This document shows, piece after piece, positions 1 to 8,011 of a stretch of 64,000 nt of DNA (within the stretch, counting starts at the first letter, position 1; every line of letters starts with the position of its first letter). The translations under genes were made by a program, and so were the position numbers. The notes beneath the pieces were generated by a model. That model saw only the letters and a program-made list of their open reading frames with translations. It ran no database searches and was not told the DNA's origin. The stretch is from UBA1563 sp041671545 (GTDB lineage: Bacteria > Bacteroidota > Ignavibacteria > Ignavibacteriales > Ignavibacteriaceae), in contig JBAZBI010000001.1 in assembly GCA_041671545.1 (NCBI GenBank), positions 1-64,000 on the forward strand, in the 5' to 3' direction.

Positions 1-115
1 ACCACTCCAACTTATTCACTCTGAAGAATTTTCCAATAAATTAGAAGCTGAACAAAGAGAAAAGTTTTTTAAATCCGGCAAAGGAAGAGCTCAACTCAAA
101 GAAATGGGATTATAA
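1..115 (+). CDS. GIY-YIG nuclease-like protein, C-terminal part (cut by window edge)
   Basis: This is the last 38 codons of a gene whose start lies before the window. Its DNA is identical, base for base, to the end of the complete GIY-YIG gene at 224-463 (bases 1-125 equal 349-473), so it is an upstream tandem copy. The visible part holds the conserved glutamate region (residues KLEAEQREKFF) and the C-terminal KSGKGRAQLKEMGL. The GIY-YIG family cuts DNA; these mini forms of about 80 residues are of unknown role. The perfect identity means a very recent duplication or ongoing gene conversion. Confidence 0.85.
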   Translation, partial: PLQLIHSEEFSNKLEAEQREKFFKSGKGRAQLKEMGL

Positions 116-130
116 AACAAAATACATAGA

Positions 131-174
131 AGGTCTGCAACCCGCCTTTGGCGGGCGAATCCGACCGGCGCCTC
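131..174 (+). other. tRNA-Cys-like 3'-half remnant, copy 1
   Basis: The 44 bases read like the 3' half of a tRNA-Cys gene: an anticodon-arm segment GGTCTGCAA with anticodon GCA, a G+C hairpin (141-155, six pairs, loop TTT) in place of the variable/T-stem region, then GAATCCGAC (end of the T arm) and CGGCGCC plus T, which matches the acceptor 3' strand and the usual U73 of tRNA-Cys. There is no D arm or 5' acceptor strand, so it cannot be a working tRNA. The identification is by eye from known tRNA-Cys patterns; the alternative is an unrelated G+C-rich palindromic repeat. Confidence 0.45.
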
Positions 175-215
175 AAAAAAAATCGAATTTATTTCGAGTT
201 TTTTTCATTTTTGAG
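172..215 (+). terminator. A/T-rich double hairpin between GIY-YIG copies
   Basis: CTCAAAAA at 172-179 can pair with TTTTTGAG at 208-215, enclosing a smaller TCGAA/TTCGA stem (183-187 with 193-197) followed by a run of T. It sits where the second unit has a clean terminator (525-551), so it is probably a decayed or rearranged form of that terminator. It also places the ribosome binding site GAGGT just after the stem. Confidence 0.4.
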
Positions 216-223
216 GTAATAAA

Positions 224-463
224 ATGTTTTATGTTTATATTCTACGCAGTGAAAAAGATGGCAAACGATACATCGGATTTACTGCAAATTTAGACAGGAG
301 ACTTTTAGAGCACCATACCGGTAGTGTCACTTCAACTAAGAATCGCAGACCACTCCAACTTATTCACTCTGAAGAATTTTCCAATAAATTAGAAGCTGAA
401 CAAAGAGAAAAGTTTTTTAAATCCGGCAAAGGAAGAGCTCAACTCAAAGAAATGGGATTATAA
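224..463 (+). CDS. GIY-YIG nuclease superfamily mini-protein
   Basis: The 79-residue product is a single GIY-YIG domain: MFYVYILRS at the N terminus supplies the first tyrosine motif, KRYIGFTANL the second, followed by DRRLLEHHTG (arginine and histidine) and a conserved glutamate in NKLEAEQREK. The ATG has a good GAGGT site 7-8 bases upstream. Proteins of this size (UPF0213/YhbQ-like) are widespread; some belong to DNA repair-like or homing enzymes but most have no known substrate. It is one of at least two tandem copies, each followed by the same tRNA-Cys-like sequence and a hairpin, which suggests a mobile or homing unit associated with a tRNA 3' end rather than a housekeeping gene. Confidence 0.88.
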   Translation: MFYVYILRSEKDGKRYIGFTANLDRRLLEHHTGSVTSTKNRRPLQLIHSEEFSNKLEAEQREKFFKSGKGRAQLKEMGL

Positions 464-477
464 AACAAAATACATGA

Positions 478-521
478 AGGTCTGCAACCCGCCATTGGCG
501 GGCGAATCCGACCGGCGCCTC
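478..521 (+). other. tRNA-Cys-like 3'-half remnant, copy 2
   Basis: Nearly identical to the segment at 131-174 (one base differs in the hairpin loop, CATT instead of CTTT context). It begins with the GGTCTGCAA anticodon-arm piece and ends with the GGCGCCTC acceptor-like end, directly followed by a strong terminator, as expected at the true 3' end of a tRNA gene. The two copies flank the complete GIY-YIG gene as direct repeats. Confidence 0.45.
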
Positions 522-524
522 AAA

Positions 525-552
525 AAAAACTCGAGTCTTGCTCGAGTTTTTT
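525..552 (+). terminator. Intrinsic terminator, bidirectional
   Basis: AAAAACTCGAG (525-535), loop TCTTG, CTCGAGTTTTT (541-551): an 11-pair perfect stem with a T run on the plus strand and an A run on the other side. It ends the GIY-YIG/tRNA-like unit and can also stop transcripts of the convergent acyl-CoA synthetase gene. Confidence 0.85.
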
Positions 553-584
553 AATTAAAGATAATAACATTTCTAAATGGCTAT

Positions 585-2105
585 TTATCTCCCCTGGATT
601 ATATCTCGCACTTTTTCAGTTATCGTTTTAAAATCAATTTTCCCACTTCCTAATTTTGGCATTTCGGGCATTACCACAAATTTATAAGGTATCGCAATAC
701 TCGGCAACTGTTCAGCCATTTTGCTCAATGTTGCTTTTTCATCTATCGGTTTTGTTATTGCAGCAACAATTCTCGCTCCGCGGATTGCATCAGGGACTTC
801 CACAACGCAACATTCTGAATCTTGCGGCAATAATTTTTCGAGAACATCTTCTACTTTAATTAACGATACCATTTCTCCACCGATCTTCAAAAATCTTTTA
901 AGTCTTCCAACATGCCAGAGATATCCATCTTCATCTTTAAATCCCATATCTCCGGTGTCATACCAACCGTGACGAATACTTAATGAAGTTTGTTCGAAAT
1001 CATCAAAATATCCTTTCATAACGTTATCCCCCTTTACAAGAATTTTTCCAATTTCACCAACTTTACAAGCTTCTCCTGTCTCATAATTTTCTACCATCAC
1101 TTGAACTCCGTCAATCGGACGTCCAACACTTCCCGGACGATTATTTTCTAACGTATTTACTGTAATTGCCGGACTTGTTTCGGTTGCACCATAAGCTTCA
1201 AGTAAAACTTTTCCATGTTTTTCCATGAATGCTTTCCGCAATGCATCAGGGCATTTATCTGCACCGGAAAGAAGAATTCGTGCTGATTGAAAATCTCCCG
1301 GCTTAGAATTTCTCAAATAACCCCAGAAAAATGTTGGGGTACCAGCCATGAGAGTAACTTTTTCATCTCGAACAATATCGCATATTGTTTTAAAATCAAG
1401 GGGATTTGCATACGTTACGATCGACATTCCAACTGCCATAGGAACCCAGAGATTTGCGGTTTGGCCAAATACGTGGAAGTAAGGAAGATTAGCAAGGAAT
1501 ATGTCGTCAGTGGTGAATGAATATGCTTTTATGAGGCTTTCATAATTCTGGCTAATATTTCTATGAGTAAGTTGAACACCCTTTGGATCTTTTTCACTAC
1601 CACTTGTGAAAAGAATAAGTAAAGTATCATCCTCTTCCCCTTTGTGGATACTCTTTAAGAGAAGTTCAGTTGGAAGACTTGCTTTTAACGCGGCTTTAAT
1701 TTTATCCAAGATCGAAACGGATTTCATAATATCTTCAAGAAAAATCATCCCTTCTACTTTAGGACAATTTATTTTTTCAAGTAAAGCTTTCGATGTAATA
1801 ATCGTTTTAAATGCACATTTTTTTTGTGCATAAATACTGTTCATTTCTGCACCGGTAGAATAATTTATCATAACAGGAATTCTTCCGTTCATCAACGTGC
1901 CCAGTATTGATAAAACAGCCCCTGCAGAGTTTGGTAACATTATTCCTAAGAAACCAGGATCATACTTCTCAAACTTTTTTGAAAGCATCAGTGCACCAAT
2001 CAACGCTTTTTTGTAAGTCAATTTTCTGTTAAGCGTTTTATCTATGATTGCAAGTTTCTTTTCATACTTTTTTGCAACCCGCACAAATTGTTGATGAAGC
2101 AGCAT
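585..2105 (-). CDS. AMP-dependent acyl-CoA/acyl-ACP synthetase (Aas-type ligase domain)
   Basis: A 506-residue member of the ANL adenylating family, which activates a carboxylic acid as acyl-AMP and passes it to CoA or acyl carrier protein. The P-loop TSGSEKDPKGV is at residues 167-177, YGATETSP at 305-312, WYDTGD at 381-386 and the catalytic lysine in LGSGKID is K489. The E-x-x-PKGV form of the P-loop and the overall length resemble the ligase domain of Aas (2-acylglycerophosphoethanolamine acyltransferase/acyl-ACP synthetase), but here it stands alone without the acyltransferase or transporter domains. The start has an AAGGAG site. It is monocistronic, between a terminator and a divergent gene. 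The exact acid cannot be told from sequence. Confidence 0.85.
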   Translation of the reverse strand: MLLHQQFVRVAKKYEKKLAIIDKTLNRKLTYKKALIGALMLSKKFEKYDPGFLGIMLPNSAGAVLSILGTLMNGRIPVMINYSTGAEMNSIYAQKKCAFKTIITSKALLEKINCPKVEGMIFLEDIMKSVSILDKIKAALKASLPTELLLKSIHKGEEDDTLLILFTSGSEKDPKGVQLTHRNISQNYESLIKAYSFTTDDIFLANLPYFHVFGQTANLWVPMAVGMSIVTYANPLDFKTICDIVRDEKVTLMAGTPTFFWGYLRNSKPGDFQSARILLSGADKCPDALRKAFMEKHGKVLLEAYGATETSPAITVNTLENNRPGSVGRPIDGVQVMVENYETGEACKVGEIGKILVKGDNVMKGYFDDFEQTSLSIRHGWYDTGDMGFKDEDGYLWHVGRLKRFLKIGGEMVSLIKVEDVLEKLLPQDSECCVVEVPDAIRGARIVAAITKPIDEKATLSKMAEQLPSIAIPYKFVVMPEMPKLGSGKIDFKTITEKVRDIIQGR

Positions 2106-2402
2106 TTGTAACTCCTTATTTAATTATTTTATTTTAACGGAAACTAGAAACACATTTTAGAGACGAGCATTACACATATATTCTATTTTTATAACCGTAA
2201 TATATTTATTTAGTTTGTATTTCAAAGCGAAAAAAATCGGAAGGGGGTAATGATATTTGTACTAAAGATATTTCGATCTATACTCCCCATACTCAAGTAA
2301 AATAAAAATTTATCTTTTAGCGATAGAATGTTGTGAATGCATTCATTAATTTTACAATCATAATTATTAAATGAATTATTTCTCTACTATCCCGGTGTTA
2401 GT

Positions 2403-4823
2403 ATGAAAACCAAGTTATTACTCTTTTCTTTCTTAATCATTTCACATTTTATCATAGCAGGCTCATTAGACAGCGTTAGTGTAGGTCCGGGAGTTACCCA
2501 CTACCACGAGGTTATCGATGCCGGTCCCTGGAATATTAATGTTCTTGTTATCGAACTTCACAACCCATGGCTTAAATTTCAATCGGTAAAATCGGGCGAT
2601 AAACTTACAGCTTTTGAAAAAACATCTTCGGCGGCATCCCGTAACAACTATGAAGGACATAAAGTTGTTGGAGCAATTAACGGGGATTTTTACAATACCA
2701 GTACCGGCGAGCAAGTAGGCACTCAAATTGTAAACGGAGAACTTCTTAAAGTTACAAGCGATTGGTTGAACATCGCCTTCGATATAAATAATAATCCGCT
2801 GATCGGAATGCAGAGTTTTTCTGGTTCAATCATAACGAGCGACAGCATAAAAAATATTTCCGGTGTTAATCGTATTCGTGCAACGGATGAGATGATATTC
2901 TACAATTCCTTTATGGGAAATTCTACATTTACAAACCAATACGGAACTGAAGCGCGATTAGTACCAATTGATAGTTGGCTTGTCAATGATACTATCCGGT
3001 GTCTTATTGATACAGTTATGGCTGGTGCCGGGAATATTCAAATCGGCAAAGGGAAAGCAGTTTTATCAGGTCATGGAATATCAGGTGCCTTTTTGACAAA
3101 TAATTTTCACAAAGGTGATACGGTAAAAATTGTTTTAAATCTCTCACCCGCGTTTCCAAAATTGGAACAATTAATCGGTGGAAATACCTGGCTTGTTAAA
3201 AACGGAATTGCTAACAGTGATAATGGGGATCGTCATCCGCGAACCTCAATCGGATTTAATCAAGATACTTCCAAAATCTTTTTATTTTCAATTGATGGAA
3301 GACAAGCTGCATTAAGTGTCGGAATGTCCTACAAAGAACTTGGCGATTATATGATTAAATGGGGCGTTTATCAAGGTTTGAATCTTGATGGAGGCGGGTC
3401 AACTACAATGGTTGTAAGAGATGTTATTGTAAATAGTCCTTCGGATATCGGCGGAGAAAGATCGGTGGCAAATAGTTTATTGTTGATCAGCTCAGCTCCA
3501 ACAGGATCGTTGGCTCACTTGAGACTCAAACCCAAAGAGGTATTTTTAATTAAAGGATCAGGTACGAATTTTTCTGCTTCCGGATTTGATGAATACTTTA
3601 ATCCCGTAAGTATTAGCTCAGGCAGCCTTTTGTGGAGATGCGATTCAACAATTGGAACGGTCGCTCAAAATGGACTTTTTACTGCAGCGAACGATACGGT
3701 AACCGGCTATATTTATGCTGAAGTTGGTGCTATTAAAGATTCCGCACTAATTCATCTTACAAGAGCCTCTCAGATTGTTTTAGAGCCTAATCCGGTAATT
3801 CTGCAAGTAGGTCAATCACAACAAATGAAAGCAACCGCGTTTGATAATTATAATAATGTCATACAACTATCGCAATCAAAATTCAATTGGTCGGTTTTAG
3901 GATCATTGGGAACAATAACATCCGGTGGATATTTTGCCGCAACAAGTACCGGGATTGGTGAAATTGTTGCTGAATATGATTCTATAAAAGGTTCAGTTCC
4001 TTTAACGGTTGGAACCGCTGCAACAATGATCATAGATGATTTTTCAAATCCTTCAGGTTACACTCTAAGCGGAACAAAAATAAATTTAGCCGGATGTACT
4101 TTTACTACCGATAATTCAATTTTTGTCTCTCCGACATCTTCCGGCAGATTGAATTACAGTTTAACAACGGGCGGTACGAGCGCTTTATATTTAGCCAAAA
4201 CAATTCCTATTTCAGGAACTCCGGAGAAGTTAAGCATTCAAGTTTATGGTGATGGGAAAAAACACTGGCTGCGCGGTGAATTTGCAGATAAAGATAACGA
4301 AAAATTTATTCTCAATTTTACCAGTGGTGACCCGGGAATTGATTGGATAGATACCTGGCAATATATTGAAGTTAATCTAAAAGATGCGGTACCAAGTTGG
4401 GCTAATCCAAGTGCCGTACTCACCTTCCCAATTCAATGGACTCGACTCTATCTTGCCGAGACAAGCGATTCAAAAAAAGATGACGGTTCCATCTGTATTG
4501 ATGATTTTCGTGCCCACTTTACTTCAACCGGAGTTGACGAAGTTGCAAATGTTTTACCGGAAGAATTCAAACTCTTTCAGAACTATCCAAATCCATTTAA
4601 TCCCAACACAACTATAAACTTTGCTTTACCAGAAAGATCTCAAGTCGTGTTAATCATTTATAATCAACTTGGTGAGAAAGTTGCGGTTTTAATTAACGGT
4701 GAGAGATCAGTCGGCTATTACAGCGTTGAATGGAATGCAGCAAAGTTGCCATCTGGGATTTATTTCTATCAACTCCAAACTGGGAAATATAGCGCAGTTA
4801 AAAAGTTGCTTTTAATGAAGTAG
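2403..4823 (+). CDS. Secreted phosphodiester glycosidase (NAGPA-type) with T9SS sorting domain
   Basis: An 806-residue exported protein. A signal peptide (residues 1-20) is followed by a NAGPA/phosphodiester-glycosidase domain (about 80-360) with INGDFYN (92-98), RHPRTSIG (277-284) and LDGGGST (328-334), the usual active-site motifs of enzymes that remove phosphodiester-linked sugars. Two bacterial Ig-like (Big_2-like) regions follow at about 365-540, then a jelly-roll-like carbohydrate-binding region to about 700. The C terminus (716-806) is a type A T9SS sorting domain starting with FQNYPNPFNPNT and ending in KKLLLMK. The enzyme should therefore be moved through the outer membrane and anchored or released outside the cell. 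The polymer it attacks is unknown. No operon partner; a terminator lies 49 bases downstream. Confidence 0.85.
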   Translation: MKTKLLLFSFLIISHFIIAGSLDSVSVGPGVTHYHEVIDAGPWNINVLVIELHNPWLKFQSVKSGDKLTAFEKTSSAASRNNYEGHKVVGAINGDFYNTSTGEQVGTQIVNGELLKVTSDWLNIAFDINNNPLIGMQSFSGSIITSDSIKNISGVNRIRATDEMIFYNSFMGNSTFTNQYGTEARLVPIDSWLVNDTIRCLIDTVMAGAGNIQIGKGKAVLSGHGISGAFLTNNFHKGDTVKIVLNLSPAFPKLEQLIGGNTWLVKNGIANSDNGDRHPRTSIGFNQDTSKIFLFSIDGRQAALSVGMSYKELGDYMIKWGVYQGLNLDGGGSTTMVVRDVIVNSPSDIGGERSVANSLLLISSAPTGSLAHLRLKPKEVFLIKGSGTNFSASGFDEYFNPVSISSGSLLWRCDSTIGTVAQNGLFTAANDTVTGYIYAEVGAIKDSALIHLTRASQIVLEPNPVILQVGQSQQMKATAFDNYNNVIQLSQSKFNWSVLGSLGTITSGGYFAATSTGIGEIVAEYDSIKGSVPLTVGTAATMIIDDFSNPSGYTLSGTKINLAGCTFTTDNSIFVSPTSSGRLNYSLTTGGTSALYLAKTIPISGTPEKLSIQVYGDGKKHWLRGEFADKDNEKFILNFTSGDPGIDWIDTWQYIEVNLKDAVPSWANPSAVLTFPIQWTRLYLAETSDSKKDDGSICIDDFRAHFTSTGVDEVANVLPEEFKLFQNYPNPFNPNTTINFALPERSQVVLIIYNQLGEKVAVLINGERSVGYYSVEWNAAKLPSGIYFYQLQTGKYSAVKKLLLMK

Positions 4824-4871
4824 TTAATTTTAAGTGAGACAGCAACAAAGTAGATTACTTTTTTAAAAAAT

Positions 4872-4908
4872 AAAAACCCTCATTATCAACAAGATAATGA
4901 GGGTTTTT
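4872..4908 (+). terminator. Intrinsic terminator, bidirectional
   Basis: A 16-pair perfect stem (4872-4887 with 4893-4908, loop AACAA) with A run before and T run after. It can end the glycosidase gene on the plus strand and the tRNA operon on the minus strand. Confidence 0.92.
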
Positions 4909-4916
4909 GTCTTAAG

Positions 4917-4988
4917 TGACCCCAAGGGGATTTGAACCCCTGTTACAGCCGTGAAAGGGCTATGTCCTAACCACTAGACGATAGGGCC
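4917..4988 (-). tRNA. tRNA-Glu (anticodon TTC)
   Basis: A 72-nt cloverleaf reads on the minus strand from GGCCCTA to the discriminator A. The anticodon loop CTTTCAC carries TTC, and the T arm GGGG-TTCAAAT-CCCC is intact. CCA is not encoded (the next bases are CTT). It is last in a four-tRNA operon and is followed on its own strand by the 4872-4908 terminator. Confidence 0.95.
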
Positions 4989-5017
4989 ATGAGTAAAATT
5001 TTCGTTGCAGAAATCTG

Positions 5018-5092
5018 GGTGAGTAATGGGGTTTGAACCCACGACCCCCAGGGCCACAACCTGGTGCTCTAACCAACTGAGCTATACTCACC
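5018..5092 (-). tRNA. tRNA-His (anticodon GTG)
   Basis: The minus strand reads GGTGAGTATAGCTCAG at the 5' end; the first G is the G-1 that defines tRNA-His and pairs with C73, giving an 8-pair acceptor. The anticodon stem CCAGG/CCTGG encloses TTGTGGC with anticodon GTG. CCA is not encoded. Confidence 0.95.
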
Positions 5093-5159
5093 ATGAAAAT
5101 CAAAACATAAATAACAAAATAACAGTAGCGGGAAATTGTTTTTGCAAATTTAAATTATG

Positions 5160-5233
5160 TACGCCCAAGTGGACTCGAACCACTAACCTACAGCTTAGAA
5201 GGCTGTTGCTCTATCCAATTGAGCTATGGGCGC
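5160..5233 (-). tRNA. tRNA-Arg (anticodon TCT)
   Basis: A 74-nt cloverleaf starting GCGCCCA on the minus strand. The anticodon stem ACAGC/GCTGT encloses CTTCTAA with anticodon TCT, reading AGA codons. The T arm is GTGG-TTCGAGT-CCAC, the discriminator is A, and CCA is not encoded. Confidence 0.95.
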
Positions 5234-5313
5234 ATAGTTCAAACTCTAATCCACAATTTCCAATAAACAAATAACAAAAATAAACTTGGAATGAGTTTTT
5301 GTTATTTCTAAAG

Positions 5314-5389
5314 TCGGGGCGGTGTGATTCGAACACACGACCTCCTGCTCCCAAAGCAGGCGCGATGAACCGGGCTACGCTACGCCCCG
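5314..5389 (-). tRNA. tRNA-Pro (anticodon TGG)
   Basis: A 76-nt cloverleaf starting CGGGGCG on the minus strand, with the C1-G72 pair and A73 usual for tRNA-Pro. The anticodon stem CCTGC/GCAGG encloses TTTGGGA with anticodon TGG. It is the first gene of the Pro-Arg-His-Glu tRNA cluster; a shared promoter should lie in 5390-5533. Confidence 0.95.
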
Positions 5390-5533
5390 AATTTTTCAAA
5401 ATATAAAGAACTTGGCATAGAAATGACTAAATCAAAAATTGTTAAACTTAAAATGAATTAGGAATTTCATATATTAGGATTGTAAATATAAGCTGAAAGC
5501 TCCTAATTAGCAATTGATTCTGATAATTTTTCT

Positions 5534-6751
5534 ATGCGATTTTACTTCCTGATACTAAAAAATATTCTTTTTTCTAAAAAAGAGAGAAAATTCCTGAATA
5601 TTTTTATTTCCATCGCGATTGGTGGGATTGCAATCGGTGTAGCAACGCTTATTATTGCCCTTTCTGTTCTGAATGGATACGAAAAGTTAGTAACAAAGAG
5701 ACTTTTGCAACTCGATGCCCACATCCAAATAACAGGTTTCGGGAGTAAACCATTATACAATCCATCAAAAATTGAGAATCAGGTACATTCTTTAATCAAA
5801 AACGAACTTTTGTCGATACAACCGTTCGTAACTAAAGTTGGGATTCTCGGCAGAAAAAGGATTAAAGAAGGCGTTACCTTCTATGGAATTCAACAAAGTT
5901 ATTTTGACTCCAACAATGGATTTAGAATTAATTGGGGAAAGATATTTAATCCCAATTCAAACGAAGTAATTCTTGGGAAATCGATCGCAAATAAACTTAT
6001 GGCGGGTATCGGCGATACGATTAAACTCTTCGCGATTGCCAACGAATCTGATTTTTTTAATTCTTCTTCTCCGATAATAGAGCAAGTGACCGTTTCCGGA
6101 ATTTTTGAGAGCGGGATGTCAAAATTTGATGATTCCTTTGCATTATTAGATATGAGTACTTTGCAGAATATTTTTTCACTTCAGCAGTCTGTTTCTGGAT
6201 TCGAGTTAAAACTGTCTTCCCTTTCAAAAGTAGACAGTCTTGCAGATTTACTCCAGGAAAATCTCCGGTATCCGGCATATGTAAAAACTATTTTTACAAA
6301 TTATAAAGCTATCTTCACTTGGATCGAACTTCAAAAAAAACCAATCCCGATTATTTTAGCGTTAATTATTCTGGTTGCAGTTTTCAATATCATTAGCACC
6401 TTGTTAATGATTGTGATTGATAAGTCCGAATTCATCGGAACATTGAGAATTCTCGGAGCTCGAGAGATTCAAATTGTATTTGTGTTTTTAGTACAAGGAA
6501 TGATCATTGGGATTGCCGGTATTCTGCTTGGAAATATTTTAGCGATACTTTTAATGAAGTTGCAGACGACTTTTAATATCATTACACTCCCTTCAACGGT
6601 CTATTTTGTATCTGAGGTTCCCCTTTATTTTCAACTATGGATCTCGCTATTGGTTTCTACTGTTACTTTTGGTGTCACTCTAATAGTTTCTGTTCTGCCA
6701 AGTTTTGTCGCTTCAAAAATTCAACCGGTAACAACCTTGCGGTTCTCATAA
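5534..6751 (+). CDS. LolC/LolE-family ABC transporter permease
   Basis: A 405-residue inner-membrane protein with the LolC/E layout: one N-terminal membrane helix (about 22-45, IAIGGIAIGVATLIIALSVLNGY, here only part-quoted by position), a large periplasmic domain (about 50-265) and three C-terminal helices (about 270-400) forming the FtsX-like domain. LolCDE extracts mature lipoproteins from the inner membrane and hands them to LolA. The stop codon overlaps the start of a second permease by one base (TAATG), and the ATPase LolD follows, so this is a complete lolC-lolE-lolD operon. Which of the two permeases is LolC and which LolE cannot be decided by eye. Confidence 0.9.
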   Translation: MRFYFLILKNILFSKKERKFLNIFISIAIGGIAIGVATLIIALSVLNGYEKLVTKRLLQLDAHIQITGFGSKPLYNPSKIENQVHSLIKNELLSIQPFVTKVGILGRKRIKEGVTFYGIQQSYFDSNNGFRINWGKIFNPNSNEVILGKSIANKLMAGIGDTIKLFAIANESDFFNSSSPIIEQVTVSGIFESGMSKFDDSFALLDMSTLQNIFSLQQSVSGFELKLSSLSKVDSLADLLQENLRYPAYVKTIFTNYKAIFTWIELQKKPIPIILALIILVAVFNIISTLLMIVIDKSEFIGTLRILGAREIQIVFVFLVQGMIIGIAGILLGNILAILLMKLQTTFNIITLPSTVYFVSEVPLYFQLWISLLVSTVTFGVTLIVSVLPSFVASKIQPVTTLRFS

Positions 6752-7977
6752 TGAAGTTTGAACATTTTATAACTAAACGCTATCTCTTTGCAAAACACAA
6801 GATAAATTTCATCACGATAATTTCTTATTTGTCAATTAGCGGAATTGCCATCGGTGTAGCTGCGTTAATCGTTGTTCTATCCGTATTTAACGGATTTAGC
6901 AATCTGGTCACATCCTATCTTATTTCTTTTGATCCACACGTTCGAGTCGAAGTGGTTGATGAGACATCTCAGAAACAACTTTTAAAACTTCAATCAACGA
7001 TTGAAAAAGAAAATCCAATTTATGTTACTCCATTTGTAAAAGGGAAAGTTCTGTTGGTATATGGAAATCTCAACCAAATAGTTGAGTTAAAAGGAATTGA
7101 TTTCGACAATAAAAATGTGTGCAATAATTTTAATGGGAAGATAATTCTTGGAAATAATCTTGATCCAGTAACCAAAGAAACTCAGGAGATTCTAATCGGC
7201 GCATTTTTAGCTGATAGAATGCAGTCAACAATTGGAGATACGTTGTCAATCATTTCTCCTTCTGCAGTTGAAAAAGCTGTTGCAAATTTTTCAGTCCCGA
7301 AAATTCACAAAGCCGTAATAAAAGGGATATTTCTTTCAAACAATAATGAATATGACGCTTCTTTAATGTTTTGTACCCTGTCCGAGGCTCAAAGCATTTT
7401 TGGTTATAAAAATATTTATCAAGGACTTGAAATAAAATTACAAAATGAAAATCAAGCATTTCAATTTAAAGAAAACCTTGAATCCAGATTATCTCAAAAC
7501 TTTTCCATAAGCACGTGGTATGATTTTCATAAAGATCTATACTCTGTAATGAACATCGAACGATGGGTGGCATACGCTTTATTGTTGATGATCATTGCGG
7601 TCGCTGTATTTAATATTCTAGGGTCACTCAGTATGTCGGTGATTGAAAAGAAACGTGATATTGGAATTTTGAAAGTGAAAGGTGCCACTGAAGGCTCAAT
7701 CAGAAAGATTTTTTTATTACAAGGTTTTTATGTGGGAGTTATAGGAACTTTTGCCGGTTTCGCTTTAGGATTACTCGTTTATTATTTACAAACCGAATAC
7801 AAACTTTATCCATTAAATCCTTTAGAATATAAAATTGATGCAATTCCAATGAAACTTCAGATGATGGATTTTTTTACCGTCGGAGGTGCTTCAATTTTAT
7901 TATCAACAATTGCGGCGCTGATACCGTCAAAAAAAGCATCTGAAATTAATCCTGTAGAAGCAATAAAATGGGAATAA
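6751..7977 (+). CDS. LolC/LolE-family ABC transporter permease (second)
   Basis: A 408-residue paralogue of the preceding permease, with the same one-plus-three helix plan and FtsX-like C-terminal domain (about 275-405). The start chosen is the ATG at 6751 (MKFEHFITKRYL), which shares one base with the previous stop and aligns with the family N terminus; a longer reading from 6637 would only run through the upstream gene in another frame. Two distinct permeases point to a heterodimeric LolC-LolE pair rather than the single LolF found in some bacteria. The ATPase starts 34 bases downstream. Confidence 0.9.
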   Translation: MKFEHFITKRYLFAKHKINFITIISYLSISGIAIGVAALIVVLSVFNGFSNLVTSYLISFDPHVRVEVVDETSQKQLLKLQSTIEKENPIYVTPFVKGKVLLVYGNLNQIVELKGIDFDNKNVCNNFNGKIILGNNLDPVTKETQEILIGAFLADRMQSTIGDTLSIISPSAVEKAVANFSVPKIHKAVIKGIFLSNNNEYDASLMFCTLSEAQSIFGYKNIYQGLEIKLQNENQAFQFKENLESRLSQNFSISTWYDFHKDLYSVMNIERWVAYALLLMIIAVAVFNILGSLSMSVIEKKRDIGILKVKGATEGSIRKIFLLQGFYVGVIGTFAGFALGLLVYYLQTEYKLYPLNPLEYKIDAIPMKLQMMDFFTVGGASILLSTIAALIPSKKASEINPVEAIKWE

Positions 7978-8011
7978 AATATTTATTATTGAAAGAATTG
8001 TTTACAACAAC

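Larger units (their letters stand above)
1..473 (+). repeat. Tandem direct repeat of GIY-YIG unit (period 347-348 bp)
   Basis: Bases 1-125 recur exactly at 349-473, and the similarity continues through the tRNA-like tail (131-174 versus 478-521, one substitution and one 1-bp indel nearby). Each unit is: nuclease ORF, short linker, tRNA-like 3' half, A/T-rich hairpin. Further copies may lie upstream of the window. Confidence 0.85.

Noticed and set aside
585..972. Plus-strand ORFs of 67-83 residues inside the acyl-CoA synthetase gene
   Set aside because: They are antisense shadows of a gene with full family motifs on the other strand.
5026..5274. ORF of 82 residues starting MGFEPTTPRATTWCSNQLSY on the plus strand
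   Set aside because: It is translation of the antisense of tRNA-His and tRNA-Arg; MGFEPTT is a known artefact of reading across tRNA genes.
5211..5399. 62-residue minus-strand ORF over tRNA-Pro and tRNA-Arg
   Set aside because: It runs through tRNA genes and has no coding features of its own.
6637..6750. N-terminal extension of the second Lol permease
   Set aside because: It overlaps the first permease out of frame; the ATG at 6751 overlaps its stop codon and aligns with the family.
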